Shown: in pieces, positions 37,606-46,088 of the stretch
How positions within the stretch are numbered: the first letter of the stretch is position 1
Layout of the letters: each line of letters opens with the position of its first letter
From: Paraburkholderia ginsengisoli NBRC 100965
GTDB taxonomy: Bacteria; Pseudomonadota; Gammaproteobacteria; Burkholderiales; Burkholderiaceae
Direction: 5' to 3'
NCBI RefSeq assembly: GCF_000739735.1
Contig: NZ_BBJF01000020.1
Location: 1 to 64,000 of the forward strand
Length of the DNA stretch: 64,000 nucleotides
Position numbers and translations under genes: made by a program
The notes under the pieces: model-generated
Databases searched by the model: none
Told to the model about the DNA's origin: nothing
The model's input: only the letters and a program-made list of their open reading frames with translations

Positions 37606-38568
37606 ATGGAAAACAAATCGCACGCCTTCTGGGCCGGACTCTTCACGATCGTCCTGCTGCTGGCTATCGCGGCGGCGGCCTTTCTGTTCAACGTCGACCG
37701 TTCGGTGCGCGTGCCGTACGACCTGATTGCGCGCACCAACGTGACGGGCCTGTTTGCCGATGCCGCGGTGCGCTATCGCGGGCTCGACGTCGGCAAGGTC
37801 CAGTCGATCAAATTCGATCCGAGCCATCCGGGGCAGATTCTGGTGCGCATCCTCGTCGACACGCGCGCGCCGATCACCCATTCGACTTTCGGCAGCCTCG
37901 GCTTTCAGGGCGTGACCGGCATCGCCTTCATTCAACTCGATGACACCGGGCGCGATCCGCGGCCGCTGCCGTCGTCGGTGCACGCGGTCGCGCAGTTGCC
38001 GATGCGGCCCGGCCTGCTCGATCAATTGCAGCAACGCGGTGACATCCTGCTGCGCAAGCTCGAAAAAGTCGCGGACGACGTGAACAACATCCTGTCGCCG
38101 GAAATGGCCGACCAGTTGCACGGCACGGCGGCCAGCATCCAGAAGGCCGCCGACGGCATCGCGACGCTGACCCAGCAGATCGCGCCGGTCACCGGCAAGT
38201 TGCCCGGGACGATCGACCAGTTGGACCGCACGCTGGCGTCGACCAATCAACTGGTCAGCAACCTGAACCGCCCGAACGGTCCGTTCGAAATGAACCTCAA
38301 CAAGGTCGGCACGGCGGCGCAACAGGCGGGCGACGCGCTGACGTCGATGAACGGCACGTTGCAGGAGCTGTCGTCGCGCGTCGGCTACGACACGCTGCCG
38401 CGCGTCAGTTCGCTCGCCGACGACGTGCGGTCCGCGGCGCGCTCGGTGGATCGCGCGGCGGACACGTTCAGCACCAGTCCGCGCAGTGTGCTGTTCGGCG
38501 CGCCGCCCGCGGCGCCCGGACCCGGCGAGTCCGGTTTCAGCTGGCCCGCCGCCCGCACCGCCCGATGA
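37606..38568 (+). CDS. mlaD: MCE/MlaD family lipid-binding protein
   Basis: A 320-residue protein with one N-terminal transmembrane anchor (WAGLFTIVLLLAIAAAAFLF). One MCE domain (GLFADAAVRYRGLDVGKVQSI to GVTGIAFIQLDDTG) and a long helical C-terminal region (about 140-310) follow. MCE proteins form hexameric rings that carry lipids across the periplasm. The long helical tail suggests a needle-like or tunnel extension, as in PqiB or YebT, rather than the short E. coli MlaD. It is 16 bases downstream of the ATPase gene. Confidence 0.91.
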   Translation: MENKSHAFWAGLFTIVLLLAIAAAAFLFNVDRSVRVPYDLIARTNVTGLFADAAVRYRGLDVGKVQSIKFDPSHPGQILVRILVDTRAPITHSTFGSLGFQGVTGIAFIQLDDTGRDPRPLPSSVHAVAQLPMRPGLLDQLQQRGDILLRKLEKVADDVNNILSPEMADQLHGTAASIQKAADGIATLTQQIAPVTGKLPGTIDQLDRTLASTNQLVSNLNRPNGPFEMNLNKVGTAAQQAGDALTSMNGTLQELSSRVGYDTLPRVSSLADDVRSAARSVDRAADTFSTSPRSVLFGAPPAAPGPGESGFSWPAARTAR

Positions 38569-38598
38569 ATCCGCAGGTTTGAAGAAAGGAACTCTGTC

Positions 38599-39225
38599 AT
38601 GTCACGTCCGATTCACCGATTGTTGTCCTCGAGCGCCGCGCTGACGGTGCTGTTCGCGTTCGGCGTGCTGGCCGCGGGCTGCATGAGCGCACCGGCGGCA
38701 CGGTCGGACGTTCGCTACGACTTCGGGCCGCCGGTTGCGGCGGCGTCGGCGGCCACGTTACCGCCCGTGAAGGTGCTCGATGTGAACGCGCCCGAGGGGC
38801 TCGAATCCAACCGGCTGCTGTACCGCCTCAGCTATGCCGACGCGCAGCAGATCGCGTCGTACGCGAACAGCCACTGGACCATGATGCCTTCGCAACTGCT
38901 GACCCAGCGTCTGCGCGGCGCGCTCAGTTCGAGCGGCACCGTGCTCACGGGCGCCGACGGTGTCGCCGCGCCGGTGCTGAAGGTCGACCTGAGCCAGTTC
39001 GAGCAGGTTTTCGACAGCCAGACGGAAAGCCATGCGGCGATCACCGCGCGCGCCACGCTCACGAAGAGCGGCAAGGTGATCGGCCAGCGCACGTTCGTCG
39101 CGAGTGCGCCGGCCAGTTCCGCGGACGCCGCCGGCGGCGCGCGCGCGCTCGCCACGGCCAGCGACGATCTGGTCGCGCAGATCGCCGCATGGCTCGGCGC
39201 GCAGGCGCTGGTCGCGTCGCAATGA
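38599..39225 (+). CDS. ABC-type transport auxiliary lipoprotein (PqiC-like)
   Basis: A 208-residue outer-membrane lipoprotein with lipobox LAAGC near residues 24-28. Its ABC_trans_aux domain (YDFGPP, LLYRLSYADAQQIASYANSHW, DLVAQIAAWLG) matches PqiC/YmbA, which forms a ring docking the MCE tunnel at the outer membrane. Its place after the mlaE-mlaF-mlaD genes fits that job. No mlaC or mlaA is present here. The start has a GAAAGGAA-type site upstream. Confidence 0.88.
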   Translation: MSRPIHRLLSSSAALTVLFAFGVLAAGCMSAPAARSDVRYDFGPPVAAASAATLPPVKVLDVNAPEGLESNRLLYRLSYADAQQIASYANSHWTMMPSQLLTQRLRGALSSSGTVLTGADGVAAPVLKVDLSQFEQVFDSQTESHAAITARATLTKSGKVIGQRTFVASAPASSADAAGGARALATASDDLVAQIAAWLGAQALVASQ

Positions 39226-39256
39226 CGGGCCCGCAGCGCACGCAACGGAGCGCTGC

Positions 39257-40414
39257 ATGAGCCATCGACCCTGGCTGCGCCGCCCGTCGGTGCTGGCCCG
39301 GCAAGCGCTGGTGCTGTACGCCGCGCTGATCGTCTACGGTTCGTGGTATCCGTTTTCAGGCTGGCGCTCGCTCGGCCTCGCGCCGTTTGCCTACCTGTTC
39401 GATCCCATGCCGCAGTACCTGACGGCGTTCGACGTCGTCACCAACGTGCTCGGCTATATGCCGTTCGGCGCGCTGGTGGTGCTCGCGGTATATCCGCGCT
39501 GGCGAGGGCCGCTCGCGGTCGCGCTGGCGTTCGTGCTAGGCGGGCTGCTGTCGGGCGCGATGGAGGCGGTGCAAACCTATCTGCCGACGCGCGTCGCGTC
39601 CAACCTCGATCTGGCCGCCAACGCACTCGGCGCGTTGCTCGGCGCGGCGATGATGTCGCCCGCGACCGGCGCGCTGCTCGATCGCGGCCTGCTGCGGCGG
39701 GTGCGGCTGCTGTGGTTCGAGCGCGATCGCGCGGCGCTCGCGTGCCTGGTCGCCGCGTGGCCGTTTGCAACGATGTACCCGGCGCCTCGCCTGTTCGGCC
39801 TCGGCAACTGGCCGCGCGCGCTCTGGCTGCGCTTCGATTCGACGACGCAGGATGCGCTGCTCGCGTGGACGCCGCCGGGTTGGCACGTCGGCGCATGGCC
39901 GGCATTGGCCGCCGCGTGGCTGCCGGACGACGTGTGGGAAGCCGCGATCACCACGCTGAACCTGTTCGCCGCGCTCGCGCTGGCTTCGCTGCCGGTGCGC
40001 CGTCATGCGCCGCGTGTGCGTCTACTGCTGCTGTTCATCGTCATGACCTTGTGCGTGAAGGCGGGCGCGACGTTTTTGCAGTCGCAGTCGGGCCTTGCGT
40101 TCGACTGGGCGACGCCCGGCGCGCTAGCGGGGCTCGTGTTCGGCACCGCTGCGGCGTTGCTCGCGCTGCGTTTGCGGCGGCGCTCGCGCGCGGCGATGGC
40201 GGGTGTGGCGCTGGCGATCGCGCTGGTGTTCGTCAATCTGCTGCCGGTGAATCCGTATTTCGATGTCGTCCTGGCCGACTGGCGGCAAGGGCGTTATCTG
40301 CACTTCAACGGGCTGGCGCATTGGCTCGCGTGGATCTGGCCGTATGCGGCGCTGGTGTGGCTGGCGTTTGCCGTCGAACAGGTGTGGCTCAAGCGGCGGA
40401 CGACGCGGGCGTGA
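39257..40414 (+). CDS. VanZ-like integral membrane protein
   Basis: A 385-residue membrane protein started at 39257, where CGGAG lies upstream. It has about nine transmembrane segments. The N-terminal half matches the VanZ domain (YGSWYPFSGW, FDVVTNVLGYMPFGALV, EAVQTYLPTRVASNLDLAANALGALLG). The C-terminal half adds four or five more helices. VanZ-type proteins are linked to teicoplanin resistance in Gram-positives, but their general role in Gram-negatives is unknown. It is 31 bases after the PqiC-like gene and may be a fifth member of this envelope operon. Confidence 0.85.
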   Translation: MSHRPWLRRPSVLARQALVLYAALIVYGSWYPFSGWRSLGLAPFAYLFDPMPQYLTAFDVVTNVLGYMPFGALVVLAVYPRWRGPLAVALAFVLGGLLSGAMEAVQTYLPTRVASNLDLAANALGALLGAAMMSPATGALLDRGLLRRVRLLWFERDRAALACLVAAWPFATMYPAPRLFGLGNWPRALWLRFDSTTQDALLAWTPPGWHVGAWPALAAAWLPDDVWEAAITTLNLFAALALASLPVRRHAPRVRLLLLFIVMTLCVKAGATFLQSQSGLAFDWATPGALAGLVFGTAAALLALRLRRRSRAAMAGVALAIALVFVNLLPVNPYFDVVLADWRQGRYLHFNGLAHWLAWIWPYAALVWLAFAVEQVWLKRRTTRA

Positions 40415-40665
40415 GGGGCAGGTGAGGTTGGCGCAAGGGGAGGTGCAGGAAAGAGGCCGGCGAGAGAGGCGCTTGATGCACACGGGGCCTGCGGACACTC
40501 GCATAACTTACGTGAGCGCACGCAGAGGGCAGTCAGCAACCACACCCGGCTCGCACTTCACCCCAGACCCGCGCCGACGGCTCCAAGCCCCGCTCGCTAT
40601 AATCGTCCGCACACGAAGCGCGCCGACAGCGCCCTGGCCCTCCCTCACAGTCTCCCCCGGACATC

Positions 40666-40989
40666 ATGGACTCCTTCTACAAGTACCACGTCTTCTTCTG
40701 CCTCAATCAGCGCGACCCCGGCGCCGAGCGACCGAGTTGCGCGAACTGCAACGCGCAGGAGATGCAGGAGTACGCGAAAAAGCGCGTGAAGAAACTCGGC
40801 CTCGCCGGCCCCGGCCAGGTGCGTATCAACAAGGCCGGCTGCCTCGATCGCTGCGAGCTCGGCCCGGCGTTGGTCGTGTATCCGGAAGGTGTCTGGTACA
40901 CGTACGTCGACGAGAGCGACATCGACGAGATCGTCGACTCGCACCTGCTTAACGGCAAGGTCGTCGAGCGTCTGAAAATCGATCAATAA
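40666..40989 (+). CDS. Thioredoxin-like [2Fe-2S] ferredoxin
   Basis: A 107-residue protein of the thioredoxin-like ferredoxin family. The likely cluster ligands are Cys12 (FFCLNQ), Cys25, Cys59 and Cys63 (GCLDRCELGP). This spacing of C-x12-C-x33-C-x3-C is typical. An extra Cys28 makes a CxxC pair with Cys25. It would serve as a small soluble electron carrier; its redox partners are not evident. The hydrolase gene starts 8 bases after its stop. Confidence 0.9.
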   Translation: MDSFYKYHVFFCLNQRDPGAERPSCANCNAQEMQEYAKKRVKKLGLAGPGQVRINKAGCLDRCELGPALVVYPEGVWYTYVDESDIDEIVDSHLLNGKVVERLKIDQ

Positions 40990-40997
40990 GCATTGCC

Positions 40998-41642
40998 ATG
41001 AACGTACACACGAAGAAGTATCTGATCGACGGCCCGGTCGGCAAGATCGAGGTCGCGCTGGATCTGCCCGACGAGATGCGCGAGAACGGCGCCGCGCCGC
41101 GCGGCATCGCGCTGGTCGCGCATCCGCATCCGCTCTTTGGCGGCACGATGGACAACAAGGTCGCGCAGACGCTCGCGCGCACGCTCGTGCAGTTGAACTA
41201 CGTAACGTATCGCTCGAATTTTCGTGGCGTAGGCGAGACGCAGGGCGAACACGATGCGGGCATCGGCGAGCGCGACGATCTGCGTGCCGTGCTCGACCAC
41301 ATGCGCGCCGAAGCCGGGCAGCGCGACTTGCCGCTCGTGCTCGCGGGCTTTTCGTTCGGCACGTTCGTGCTGTCGCATGTGGCCGCGAAGCTCCGCGAAG
41401 AAGGTCAGGAGATCGAGCGAATGGTGCTGGTCGGCACCGCGGCAAGCCGTTGGGACGTCGCACCTGTGCCGGAAAACACGCTCGTGATTCACGGCGAGAC
41501 CGACGAGACCGTTCCCATTCAATCCGTTTACGACTGGGCGCGTCCGCAGGAATTGCCGGTGGTCGTGATTCCGGGAGCGGAGCATTTCCTGCATCGCAAG
41601 CTGCATGTGTTGAAGCGGATCATCGTCGACGCCTGGCGCTGA
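40998..41642 (+). CDS. Alpha/beta hydrolase (COG2945-type)
   Basis: A 214-residue small alpha/beta hydrolase. HPHPLFGGTMDNKV forms the oxyanion region. GFSFG places the nucleophile Ser near residue 115. The acid is likely in HGETDETVP, and the catalytic His in GAEHFLHRKL. This size and the HPHP motif match the COG2945 group of predicted cytoplasmic esterases with no known substrate. It is tightly linked to the ferredoxin gene. Confidence 0.87.
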   Translation: MNVHTKKYLIDGPVGKIEVALDLPDEMRENGAAPRGIALVAHPHPLFGGTMDNKVAQTLARTLVQLNYVTYRSNFRGVGETQGEHDAGIGERDDLRAVLDHMRAEAGQRDLPLVLAGFSFGTFVLSHVAAKLREEGQEIERMVLVGTAASRWDVAPVPENTLVIHGETDETVPIQSVYDWARPQELPVVVIPGAEHFLHRKLHVLKRIIVDAWR

Positions 41643-41959
41643 ATTGCACGCGCGGTGCGTTTTCCGGGGTACAGGTGCGCGAAAACGTAGCGTGATCGCC
41701 GCGCGTTGCGCAAAGTTGACCGGATTGCGCGCGTATAATGAGCGCTCTTTTTTGGGCGCAGCGCCGTCCATCCGGCAGTTCGCGCGTCGCGGAGCGTCAT
41801 TTTCGCGCGCAGCGGTGCCGGTGCGGGCGCGCTGCGCGAACCGATCGCGTCGCCGGAAGTCCAATGGGCGCCGCGCCGTTTTACGGCCAGACGCCCGCCG
41901 ACCGGCTCTTCCAAACTATGCGCCCTGCGCGCGATGTATTTTCCGCACGAATCGACCCT

Positions 41960-43189
41960 ATGCGTTTCTCCACCACCGGCCGCACGTCTTTCCCGTCAGT
42001 TGCTTCTTTCGTTCCCGTCAAGCTTAGCCGCGCCGTCACCCTCGGCATCGTATTGCCGGCGACCCTCGTCGCCGGCACCGCGTTCGCGCAAGTGCCGCCG
42101 CCGGCGGTGAACGCGCGCTCGTGGGTCCTCGTCGACGCCACCAGCAACCAGGTGCTCGCCTCCGGCAATGCCGACGAGCGCGTGGAACCGGCATCGCTCA
42201 CCAAGCTGATGACCGCGTACCTCGTCTTCGAAGCACTGCAGACGAAGAAGATCACGATGGACCAGACCGTGATGCCGAGCGAAGCGGTGCGCCGCGTGCG
42301 CACCGACGAATCGCGCATGTTCATCGAAGCGAACAAGCCGGTCACCGTGCACGATCTGGTGTACGGCATGATCATCCAGTCGGGTAACGACGCGGCGATT
42401 GCGCTGGCCGAACTGGTCGGCGGCAGCGAAGCGCAGTTCGTCAACATGATGAACACCGAAGCGCAAAAGCTCGGCATGACGCACACCCATTTCGCCGACG
42501 TGAACGGCATGCCCGACCCGCAGCACTACACCACTGCGGGCGACCTCGCGGTGCTGTCGGCGCGTCTGATCCGCGACTTCCCCGACTACTACAACATCTT
42601 CTCGGTCAAGGACTTCACGTACAACAAGATCAAGCAGCCGAACCGCAACCGCCTGCTGTGGATCGATCCGACCGTCGACGGCCTGAAGACCGGTCACACG
42701 CAAGCGGCGGGCTACTGCCTGATCGCGAGCGCGAAGCGTCCGCTGCCGGGCGCGACCGATGCGTCGCGCCGTCTCGTCTCGGTGATGATGGGCGAGACCA
42801 AGGAACACGACCGCGTGCAGGACAGCCTGAAGATGCTGAATTACGGCTACACCGCGTATGACACGACGCGTCTGTACAAGGCGAACCAGGTTGTGGCTAC
42901 GCCGCGCGTGTACAAGGGTGCGCAGGACAGCGTGCAGGTCGGCGTGAAGAGCGATCAGTACATCACGCTGCCGAAGGGCGCGGCCGACAAGGCGAAGCCG
43001 CAGATCGAGCTTAACGACACGCTGATCGCGCCGATCGCGAACGGTCAGCAGGTCGGCACCGCAAAGCTGATGGCCGACGGCAAGGTGCTCGCGCAATTCC
43101 CGGTGGTCGCGTTGCAGGCCGTGCCGCAAGCCGGCGTGGTGGGCCGCGTGTGGGATTCGCTGATGCTGATGTTCAACAAGAAGAAATAA
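41960..43189 (+). CDS. dacC: D-alanyl-D-alanine carboxypeptidase (PBP5/6 family)
   Basis: A 409-residue low-molecular-weight penicillin-binding protein that trims the terminal D-Ala of peptidoglycan stem peptides in the periplasm. The start at 41960 gives a signal peptide (AVTLGIVLPATLVAGTAFAQ). The active-site triad is Ser79-x-x-Lys82 (ASLTKLM), SGN in IIQSGNDAA, and KTG in LKTGHT. A C-terminal beta domain and a terminal amphipathic helix (WDSLMLMFNKKK) for membrane attachment follow. The 74 upstream codons of the open frame are not coding. The D-amino acid aminotransferase gene begins 13 bases later. Confidence 0.94.
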   Translation: MRFSTTGRTSFPSVASFVPVKLSRAVTLGIVLPATLVAGTAFAQVPPPAVNARSWVLVDATSNQVLASGNADERVEPASLTKLMTAYLVFEALQTKKITMDQTVMPSEAVRRVRTDESRMFIEANKPVTVHDLVYGMIIQSGNDAAIALAELVGGSEAQFVNMMNTEAQKLGMTHTHFADVNGMPDPQHYTTAGDLAVLSARLIRDFPDYYNIFSVKDFTYNKIKQPNRNRLLWIDPTVDGLKTGHTQAAGYCLIASAKRPLPGATDASRRLVSVMMGETKEHDRVQDSLKMLNYGYTAYDTTRLYKANQVVATPRVYKGAQDSVQVGVKSDQYITLPKGAADKAKPQIELNDTLIAPIANGQQVGTAKLMADGKVLAQFPVVALQAVPQAGVVGRVWDSLMLMFNKKK

Positions 43190-43202
43190 GAGCCCGACCG
43201 CA

Positions 43203-44168
43203 ATGACCGATGTTTGCGCTGTTTCGCTGGATCCGATCGTTTATCTGAATGGCGAGCTGGTGCCGTTGTCCGAAGCGCGCGTGCCGGTTCTCGACCGCGG
43301 CTTTATTTTCGGCGACGGTATTTACGAAGTCGCGCCGCTGTATGCGCGTGAGAGCGGCCGCACCGCGTTCCGCTTCCCGCAGCATCTGGCGCGGCTCGCC
43401 CGCTCGGTCGGCAAGATCGGCATCGCCAATCCGTTCGACGACGCCGGCTGGCGTGAACTGATCGACCGCGTAGTCGCGGCCAACGAAGCCGACGGCGGTT
43501 TGCCTGCCGATCAGGACGCGATTGCCTATATTCAGGTAACGCGCGGCGTCGCGAAGCGCGGTCATGCGTTCCCGGCCGGCATTCGGCCGACCGTTTTCGT
43601 GATGGTCACGCCGTTGCATCTGCCGGACGCCGCGCAGCGCGCGCAAGGCGTGCGTTGCGTGAGCGCCGAGGACCGTCGCTGGCTCAATTGCGACATCAAG
43701 TCGGTGTCGTTGCTCGGCAATGTGCTGATGGCGCAATTCGCGGCGGAAAACGACGCGTTCGAGACGATCCAGTTTCGCGACGGCATGTTGACCGAAGGGT
43801 CGTCGTCGAACGTGTGGATGGTGAAGGACGGCGTGTTGTCGGCGCCGCCGCGCAGCCACAAGATCCTCGAAGGGATTCGCTACGGTCTGATCGAAGAGTT
43901 GACGGCCGGGTGCGGCATTCGCTTCGAAGCGCGTGAGATCAGCGAAGCCGAGCTGCGCGCGGCCGACGAGATCATCGTCAGTTCGGCGACCAAGGAGGTG
44001 CTGCCAGTCACGCTGCTCGACGGCCAGCCGGTCGGCGACGGCAAGCCGGGCGCGGTGTTTGCGGCGCTGTACGCGGCATACCAGCGCGCCAAGGACAAGG
44101 AAGCGCAAGTGGCGCAACACGCGCAGCAAGGAGTAGAGAATGAATCCCGCGAACGACTCACTGTTTGA
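43203..44168 (+). CDS. dat: D-amino acid aminotransferase (class IV)
   Basis: A 321-residue PLP-dependent fold-type IV aminotransferase. It begins PIVYLNGELVPLSEARVPVLDRGFIFGDGIYEV. The PLP lysine is in CDIKSVSLLGNVL, and EGSSSNVWMV and SSATKEVLPVT complete the signature. D-alanine aminotransferases supply or recycle D-Ala and D-Glu, matching the adjacent D,D-carboxypeptidase. A branched-chain aminotransferase role is the main alternative. Its last 29 bases overlap the ybeD-like gene. Confidence 0.9.
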   Translation: MTDVCAVSLDPIVYLNGELVPLSEARVPVLDRGFIFGDGIYEVAPLYARESGRTAFRFPQHLARLARSVGKIGIANPFDDAGWRELIDRVVAANEADGGLPADQDAIAYIQVTRGVAKRGHAFPAGIRPTVFVMVTPLHLPDAAQRAQGVRCVSAEDRRWLNCDIKSVSLLGNVLMAQFAAENDAFETIQFRDGMLTEGSSSNVWMVKDGVLSAPPRSHKILEGIRYGLIEELTAGCGIRFEAREISEAELRAADEIIVSSATKEVLPVTLLDGQPVGDGKPGAVFAALYAAYQRAKDKEAQVAQHAQQGVENESRERLTV

Positions 44169-44409
44169 TTTCCCCTGCGATTTCCCGATCAAGATCATGG
44201 GCAAATCGCATCCGGAGTTCGCCGAAACCATCGTCACGGTAGTCCGCCAGTTCGACAACGAAGTCGACGCGTCGCGCGTCGAAACGCGGCCGTCCAGCGG
44301 CGGCAACTACACGGGGCTGACGGTCACGGTGCGCGCCACCAGCCGCGAGCATCTCGATAGCATCTATCTCGCGCTGACCGGCCATCCGATGGTCAAAGTG
44401 GTGCTCTGA
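44140..44409 (+). CDS. ybeD: YbeD family protein (DUF493)
   Basis: An 89-residue ferredoxin-like-fold protein of the YbeD/DUF493 family (LFDFPCDFPIKIMGKSH, YTGLTVTVRATSREHLDSIY, GHPMVKVVL). It has regulatory-type (ACT-like) topology with no proven function and is classically adjacent to lipB. Here lipB is about 1.7 kb further on. The start inside the aminotransferase gene is supported by AAGGAG seven bases upstream and implies coupled translation. Confidence 0.92.
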   Translation: MNPANDSLFDFPCDFPIKIMGKSHPEFAETIVTVVRQFDNEVDASRVETRPSSGGNYTGLTVTVRATSREHLDSIYLALTGHPMVKVVL

Positions 44410-44422
44410 CGCACCACGCGCC

Positions 44423-45400
44423 TTAACGTGTCACGGCCGCGGCGCGCAATGCGTCCGCCGCCAGACCGGCGCTTGCGGCGGGCCCCGCCTCGCAAGCCCG
44501 GTCGAACAACTGCTTGAACCGTCCCACCTCGTCGAACACCCAATCGCGAAACGCCTTGACCCGCGCGGTTTCCATCATCTGCGGCGGGCAGATGAAGTAG
44601 TACTGCCACGGGCTCGGCCCATCCACATCGAATAGCCGCACGAGGCGGCCCGCGGCGATCTCGTGCATCGCCAGCGAGCGGCGCGTGAGCGCGACGCCTT
44701 GTCCGTCGATCGCCGCCTGCAGCAGATTCGACGAATCCTGGTACAGCACGCCGCGCTTGGGCTCCGGCCAGTCGGCGAGGCCGGCGGCGTCGAACCACGG
44801 GCGCCAGAGTTCGTCGTCGGAACGCAGCAGCGGGACTTTGGCCAGGTCCGCCGGGGTTTTTGGCAGATTGCCGCCGTTGAAATTCGGGGCGCAGGCGGGA
44901 AAGAAAATCTCCTCCAGCAACAGTTCCGCATGCAGCCCCGAATATTTGCCGAAGCCGAAGCGGATCGCCACGTCGACGTCGTCGCGCGCGAAATCCGTCA
45001 GCGCATTGGTGGACAGCAGTTCGAGGTCCCATTGCGGATGCGCCTCGATGAAGCTGCCGATGCGCGGCGTCACCCAGCGCGCCGCGAACGACGACAGCAT
45101 TGACACCACGAGGCGCCGCTCGCGGTCGCCGGCGCGAATCTGGCGGGTGGCGTCGGCGAGCGCCATCAGCGCGGTGCGCACGTGCGTTGCGTAGCGGCGG
45201 CCGGTTTCGGTGAGGCGCACGCGCTTGCCGTCGCGGGCGAACAGCGAGACGCCCAGCTCGGCTTCGAGCGCGCGAATCTGGTGGCTGACGGCGCCGTGCG
45301 TGACGAACAACTCGTCGGCGGCGCGCGAGAAGCTCTCGTGGCGGGCGGCGGCTTCGAAGGCCTTGATCGCGTTCAGTCCAGGCAATTGACGGAGGTCCAT
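44423..45400 (-). CDS. LysR family transcriptional regulator (GcvA-like)
   Basis: A 325-residue LysR regulator starting at 45400 (MDLRQLPGLNAIKAFEAAAR). The winged helix reads SFSRAADELFVTHGAVSHQIRALE, and the effector domain covers residues 90-300 with the GcvA-type pattern (PRIGSFIEAHPQWDLELL, DVDVAIRFGFGKYSGLHAELLLEE). GcvA relatives regulate amino-acid or beta-lactam genes. It is divergent from the DUF2917 gene and converges on ybeD, breaking the usual ybeD-lipB neighbourhood. Confidence 0.9.
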   Translation of the reverse strand: MDLRQLPGLNAIKAFEAAARHESFSRAADELFVTHGAVSHQIRALEAELGVSLFARDGKRVRLTETGRRYATHVRTALMALADATRQIRAGDRERRLVVSMLSSFAARWVTPRIGSFIEAHPQWDLELLSTNALTDFARDDVDVAIRFGFGKYSGLHAELLLEEIFFPACAPNFNGGNLPKTPADLAKVPLLRSDDELWRPWFDAAGLADWPEPKRGVLYQDSSNLLQAAIDGQGVALTRRSLAMHEIAAGRLVRLFDVDGPSPWQYYFICPPQMMETARVKAFRDWVFDEVGRFKQLFDRACEAGPAASAGLAADALRAAAVTR

Positions 45401-45498
45401 CGCAATATTTCTCACATAGAGGTGAAAATAGATCGTTTTGCGTAAACCCTTGCTACGCCTACGATTGTAGCCATGAAACGATTTTTGGCGAGGGCATC

Positions 45499-45825
45499 AT
45501 GCGAGAAATTTCCTCTAGCATTGCGTTTGAAATCCGTAACGGCGAAACGCTGCCGATGAAGGTCGCACGCAGCACCAAGCTGGTCGTCCATGGCGGCGCG
45601 ATCTGGGTTACGCGCAGCGACGATACCGAAGACTACTGGCTGCAACCTGGCCACACGCTGCGGCTGCGGCGCGGCGAGCGGCTCTGGCTGAGCGCCGAGG
45701 GCACCACGCACGCGAAAGTGGCGTTTTCCGTGCCGACGCGTTGCGACGAGCGCGCGCTGAACTGGCTCGCGCGGGTCAGTGAACGGTTGGTGATGCGGTT
45801 GCGCGGCGGCTGGCGGACGGTTTGA
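45499..45825 (+). CDS. DUF2917 domain protein
   Basis: A 108-residue cupin-like small protein of DUF2917 (FEIRNGETLPMKVARSTKLVVHGGAIWVTRSDDTEDYWLQPG, quoted here in part as GAIWVTRSDDTEDYWLQPG). A basic C-terminal helix (RVSERLVMRLRGGWR) follows. Function is unknown. DUF2917 genes are commonly found beside LysR regulators in Burkholderiales, as here (98 bases from the divergent GcvA-like gene), so the LysR protein probably controls it. Confidence 0.87.
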   Translation: MREISSSIAFEIRNGETLPMKVARSTKLVVHGGAIWVTRSDDTEDYWLQPGHTLRLRRGERLWLSAEGTTHAKVAFSVPTRCDERALNWLARVSERLVMRLRGGWRTV

Positions 45826-45888
45826 GGGTGAGGGTCGTCGGCGGGCGTGGCGGCGCGCGAGTTTGGTTGCGCCGCCGACGCGGACAGG

Positions 45889-45931
45889 CTGGCGCGCCGA
45901 CCGATGCTTATTTATAAGATCCGCGCGCCAG
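45889..45931. repeat. Inverted repeat with TATAAG core upstream of lipB
   Basis: Nine-bp arms (CTGGCGCGC and GCGCGCCAG) enclose a 25-base AT-rich centre that contains CTTATTTATAAG, itself nearly palindromic. TATAAG at 45913-45918 is a good -10 candidate for lipB, about 170 bases upstream of its start. No convincing -35 is seen. Confidence 0.45.
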
Positions 45932-46088
45932 CACGCGCGCACCGTTGCTCCCGTCCCGATGCGGTCCTGAAAGGCGTCTCTGCAGGCGCAACCCGCCCGG
46001 CCTCCGCGCCGCCGATCAAGGCACCGATGTTTGGCCGCCGCACTCGCGCCCGGCGCGGATCGCCGTATTTCGGTAAACTGCCGGGACC

